Below are positions 62,356-64,000 of a stretch of DNA of 64,000 nucleotides, in pieces; positions within the stretch are counted from its first letter, which is position 1; every line of letters begins with the position of its first letter. Source of the stretch: CAJXVY01 sp031580995 (GTDB taxonomy: Bacteria > Actinomycetota > Actinomycetes > Actinomycetales > Microbacteriaceae); contig JAVLCC010000002.1 in NCBI GenBank assembly GCA_031580995.1, positions 62,001 through 126,000 of the forward strand. Reading direction: 5' to 3'. Made by a program: the position numbers and the translations under genes. The notes under the pieces were generated by a model, which was not told the origin of the DNA, made no database searches, and was given only the letters and a program-made list of their open reading frames with translations.

Positions 62356-63173
62356 AGATCAGCCCACCTGTAAATTCCCTGCAGCTTGGTTTTTTCAACA
62401 TGAATTAGCCAATCAAGCCCCTTAGATAAATCCATCACAAGCTCTTCTTTGACACCTGCAATCAGACCCAGGGTTTTTAGTCTGGCTCTAACCGATGCGG
62501 GTGATGCCGCATGGACAGTTGCTGCAGCACCTTTATGGCCGTTATTGATCGCAATCAATAAGGAGACGATTTCTCTACCCCTAATTTCACCAATTGCTAT
62601 TCGATCCGGTCGCATTCTTAGGGCTTGATCTAAAAGCTCACTGAGAGTCAACTCCCCAGCACCTTCAATGTTTGCTCTTCGGGATCTGAGAGTCACCGAT
62701 GGCGGACCAAGTTCAATTTCAGGGGTTTGCTCAACCAACACAGTGCGCCCTGGGTTAACTTTGAGCATTTCGGATAAAAGAGTTGTCTTTCCCGAACCAG
62801 TAACCCCACTGATTAGAAAGCTGTCGTTAGATTCTGCAATCAGTCTCAGTTTTGGATCGAGTTCAAACGCATCTAGCTTGCGATGAACTCGAATAGATAA
62901 TTGATCCTCAGAAGCAACAGCACCAGCCATTAGGGCGTGAAAGCGATAATTTCCAAAGCTGAAATCAACATATGGCTTAGCTATGTCCCAACGTTCACCA
63001 CTTTCAATCACCAATCCCAAAATTTGCTCTCTTAATTTTTCAGCAGTCCTGAAGGGATTGGCGACAGATTGCCAACTGCCATCAAAGATATGGGTGTTAT
63101 TGGCTCCGATTAATAAAACATCACTAACACCAGAGATCTCTAGGAGTTGACGCAACGGCTGGACAAGCTTCAT
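62352..63173 (-). CDS. Tad secretion ATPase (TadA/CpaF), short
   Basis: 273 residues of the type II/IV secretion ATPase family: Walker A GVTGSGKTT, ERTPE-like LVEQTPEIEL, LRMRPDRIAIGEIRG with the Walker B/Asp box and HAASPASVRARL. It is about 100 residues shorter than usual CpaF, lacking most of the N-terminal domain. ATG 63173 follows a leader with TATAAA at 63212-63217 and a G-run near 63195-63200. Confidence 0.87.
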   Translation of the reverse strand: MKLVQPLRQLLEISGVSDVLLIGANNTHIFDGSWQSVANPFRTAEKLREQILGLVIESGERWDIAKPYVDFSFGNYRFHALMAGAVASEDQLSIRVHRKLDAFELDPKLRLIAESNDSFLISGVTGSGKTTLLSEMLKVNPGRTVLVEQTPEIELGPPSVTLRSRRANIEGAGELTLSELLDQALRMRPDRIAIGEIRGREIVSLLIAINNGHKGAAATVHAASPASVRARLKTLGLIAGVKEELVMDLSKGLDWLIHVEKTKLQGIYRWADL

Positions 63174-63224
63174 AGCTCAATGCTGTAGAGAAAAGTCCCC
63201 ATATTGGGGGGTTTATAGCAATCT

Positions 63225-63318
63225 GTGGAAAAAATAAGAGGCGGCAGGAATGGGGGGAAACCTGCCGCCAGGAGGGCCCGATTGGGGGGAACTGGGCCCT
63301 CGGTCGGCGAACCGACAC
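63225..63318 (-). ncRNA. 6C RNA
   Basis: Read on minus, two strong hairpins each expose a loop with six C: one at 63273-63300 (AGGGCCC arms around AGTTCCCCCCAATC) and one at 63240-63269 (GGCGGCAGG arms around TTTCCCCCCATT), then a T-run (TTATTTTTTCC). A small GTCGG-TTCG-CCGAC stem (63303-63316) precedes them. Two C-rich loops are the defining feature of 6C RNA of actinobacteria, whose loops pair with G-rich mRNA. In M. tuberculosis the 6C RNA also sits beside the tad-like cluster, as here. Start is approximate. Confidence 0.88.
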
Positions 63319-63323
63319 CAGAA

Positions 63324-63351
63324 ATACTAAACCAAATCCAAATGAAAACAA
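63324..63351 (-). promoter_or_regulatory. Promoter of the 6C RNA
   Basis: On minus, -35 TTGTTT (63346-63351) and -10 TAGTAT (63324-63329) with 16-base spacing, placing the start near 63318 just before the first stem. Confidence 0.6.
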
Positions 63352-63424
63352 TCTGATATCACCACATTCCAAGAATTAAGTTTTGTGGCAAGATAAAAAA
63401 GTCAAAGTCGACTGGAGGACAACG

Positions 63425-64000
63425 ATGTCAAACGATCACGAGATCGCAAATTTATCAACAGAAACCCGACACTTTCCGCCAAGTGCTGAGTTTGCGGCGA
63501 CCGCAATTGCAAAGCCAGAACTCTACGAAAAGGCTGAGTCGGACCGCTTGGCTTTTTGGGCTGAGCAGGCAAATAAACTTCACTGGCATAAACCCTTCAC
63601 AGAAATCCTCGACTGGTCAAATGCCCCCTTTGCTCGTTGGTTCCACGACGGTGAACTAAACGTCAGCTATAACTGCTTGGACCGCCACGTAGAAAATGAT
63701 CTCGGAAAAAGAGTGGCTCTATTTTTCGAAGGCGAGCCAGGAGACACAGCTGTTTACACCTACCAACAGCTTTTGGACGAGGTAAAAAAGGCTGCCAATG
63801 TTTTGATCAAGCTTGGAGTAAAGCCAGGAGATCGTGTGGCAATTTATATGCCGATGATTGCCGAGGCAGTGATTGCGATGCAGGCGGTTGCCCGCATTGG
63901 TGCTGTTCACTCGGTGGTCTTTGGTGGATTCAGCGCTGACAGTCTTGCGCAGAGAATTCAGGATGCCGAAGCGAAGGTGATTATCACCGCTGATGGTGGA
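63425..64000 (+). CDS. acs: Acetyl-CoA synthetase, N-terminal part (cut by window edge)
   Basis: 192 visible residues: RFPPSAEF-type opening, LHWHKPFTEILDWSNAPFA, WFHDGELNVSYNCLDRHV and VVFGGFSADSLAQRI match acetate-CoA ligase. Activates acetate through an acetyl-AMP. GGAGG seven bases before the ATG. The adenylate-forming core and Lys acetylation site lie beyond the window. Divergent from the 6C RNA. Confidence 0.95.
   Translation, partial: MSNDHEIANLSTETRHFPPSAEFAATAIAKPELYEKAESDRLAFWAEQANKLHWHKPFTEILDWSNAPFARWFHDGELNVSYNCLDRHVENDLGKRVALFFEGEPGDTAVYTYQQLLDEVKKAANVLIKLGVKPGDRVAIYMPMIAEAVIAMQAVARIGAVHSVVFGGFSADSLAQRIQDAEAKVIITADGG

Noticed and set aside
63124..63372. 82-residue frame across the 6C RNA region
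   Set aside because: It overlaps strong hairpins and a T-run, has no family features, and reads antisense-like through tadA.
1..64000. tRNA, rRNA, insertion sequences, prophage, defence systems
   Set aside because: I looked in all gaps and found none; the window is core chromosomal genes.

Overview
The window looks like the chromosome of a small-genome actinobacterium, most likely a planktonic Microbacteriaceae relative (Luna-type lineages such as Aquiluna or Rhodoluna come to mind). This rests on gene content and order: sucC-sucD-perM-purN-purH, guaB-guaB3-SURF1-DUF3817-guaA, glmS-acpS-alr-tsaE-tsaB-tsaD, topA-tmk-holB beside a tad pilus locus, and a 6C RNA. Base composition looks a little under 50 % G+C (not computed). 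Genes are tightly packed, often overlapping by 1-10 bases, with frequent GTG/TTG starts. I see no insertion sequence, prophage, CRISPR array, rRNA or tRNA. Two runs of exactly 100 N (37200-37299, 43629-43728) mark scaffold gaps, so this is a draft assembly.

Layout. 1-18.6 kb (minus strand): the start of icd, a heterodimeric ABC exporter, purine synthesis (purN, purH), succinyl-CoA synthetase (sucC, sucD) with perM, the helicase PcrA, a glycerophosphodiesterase, and the IMP-to-GMP genes guaB, guaB3 and guaA with SURF1 and DUF3817. 18.8-24.1 kb: a complete LivHMGF transporter (plus) converging on its lipoprotein receptor (minus) across a bidirectional terminator. 24.3-35.1 kb: rarD, groES behind two CIRCE operators, a divergent methyltransferase, the t6A operon with a RimI-TsaD fusion, alr, acpS, glmS, coaA and glmM. 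35.1-52.7 kb (minus strand): one long ribosomal block, S10-spc-alpha followed by truA-rplM-rpsI, lacking rpsN and rpsD but containing secY, adk, map, infA, rpmJ and rpoA. 53-64 kb: an acetate/monocarboxylate symporter with its DUF485 partner, a secreted alpha/beta hydrolase, holB, tmk, topA, a reduced tad pilus locus, a 6C small RNA and the start of acs.

How the parts fit. purN/purH make IMP, guaB/guaA take it to GMP, and sucCD/icd are TCA-cycle steps. The symporter and acs together suggest acetate uptake and activation. glmS and glmM supply UDP-GlcNAc precursors and alr supplies D-Ala for peptidoglycan.

Most unusual features: (i) ribosomal protein L15 carries an N-terminal Lys/Ala/Pro-rich, histone-H1-like extension of roughly 200 residues, and L17 an acidic Glu/Ala tail; both assembly gaps fall in these repeats. 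(ii) RimI and TsaD are fused. (iii) guaA has no ATG/GTG/TTG near its conserved N-terminus and probably starts at ATC. (iv) The LivH permease carries an extracytoplasmic beta-sandwich domain behind a signal peptide. (v) A 6C RNA sits directly upstream of the tad genes, whose leader has a G-run that could pair with it. (vi) The S10 leader can form a long hairpin with a GNRA-type loop.
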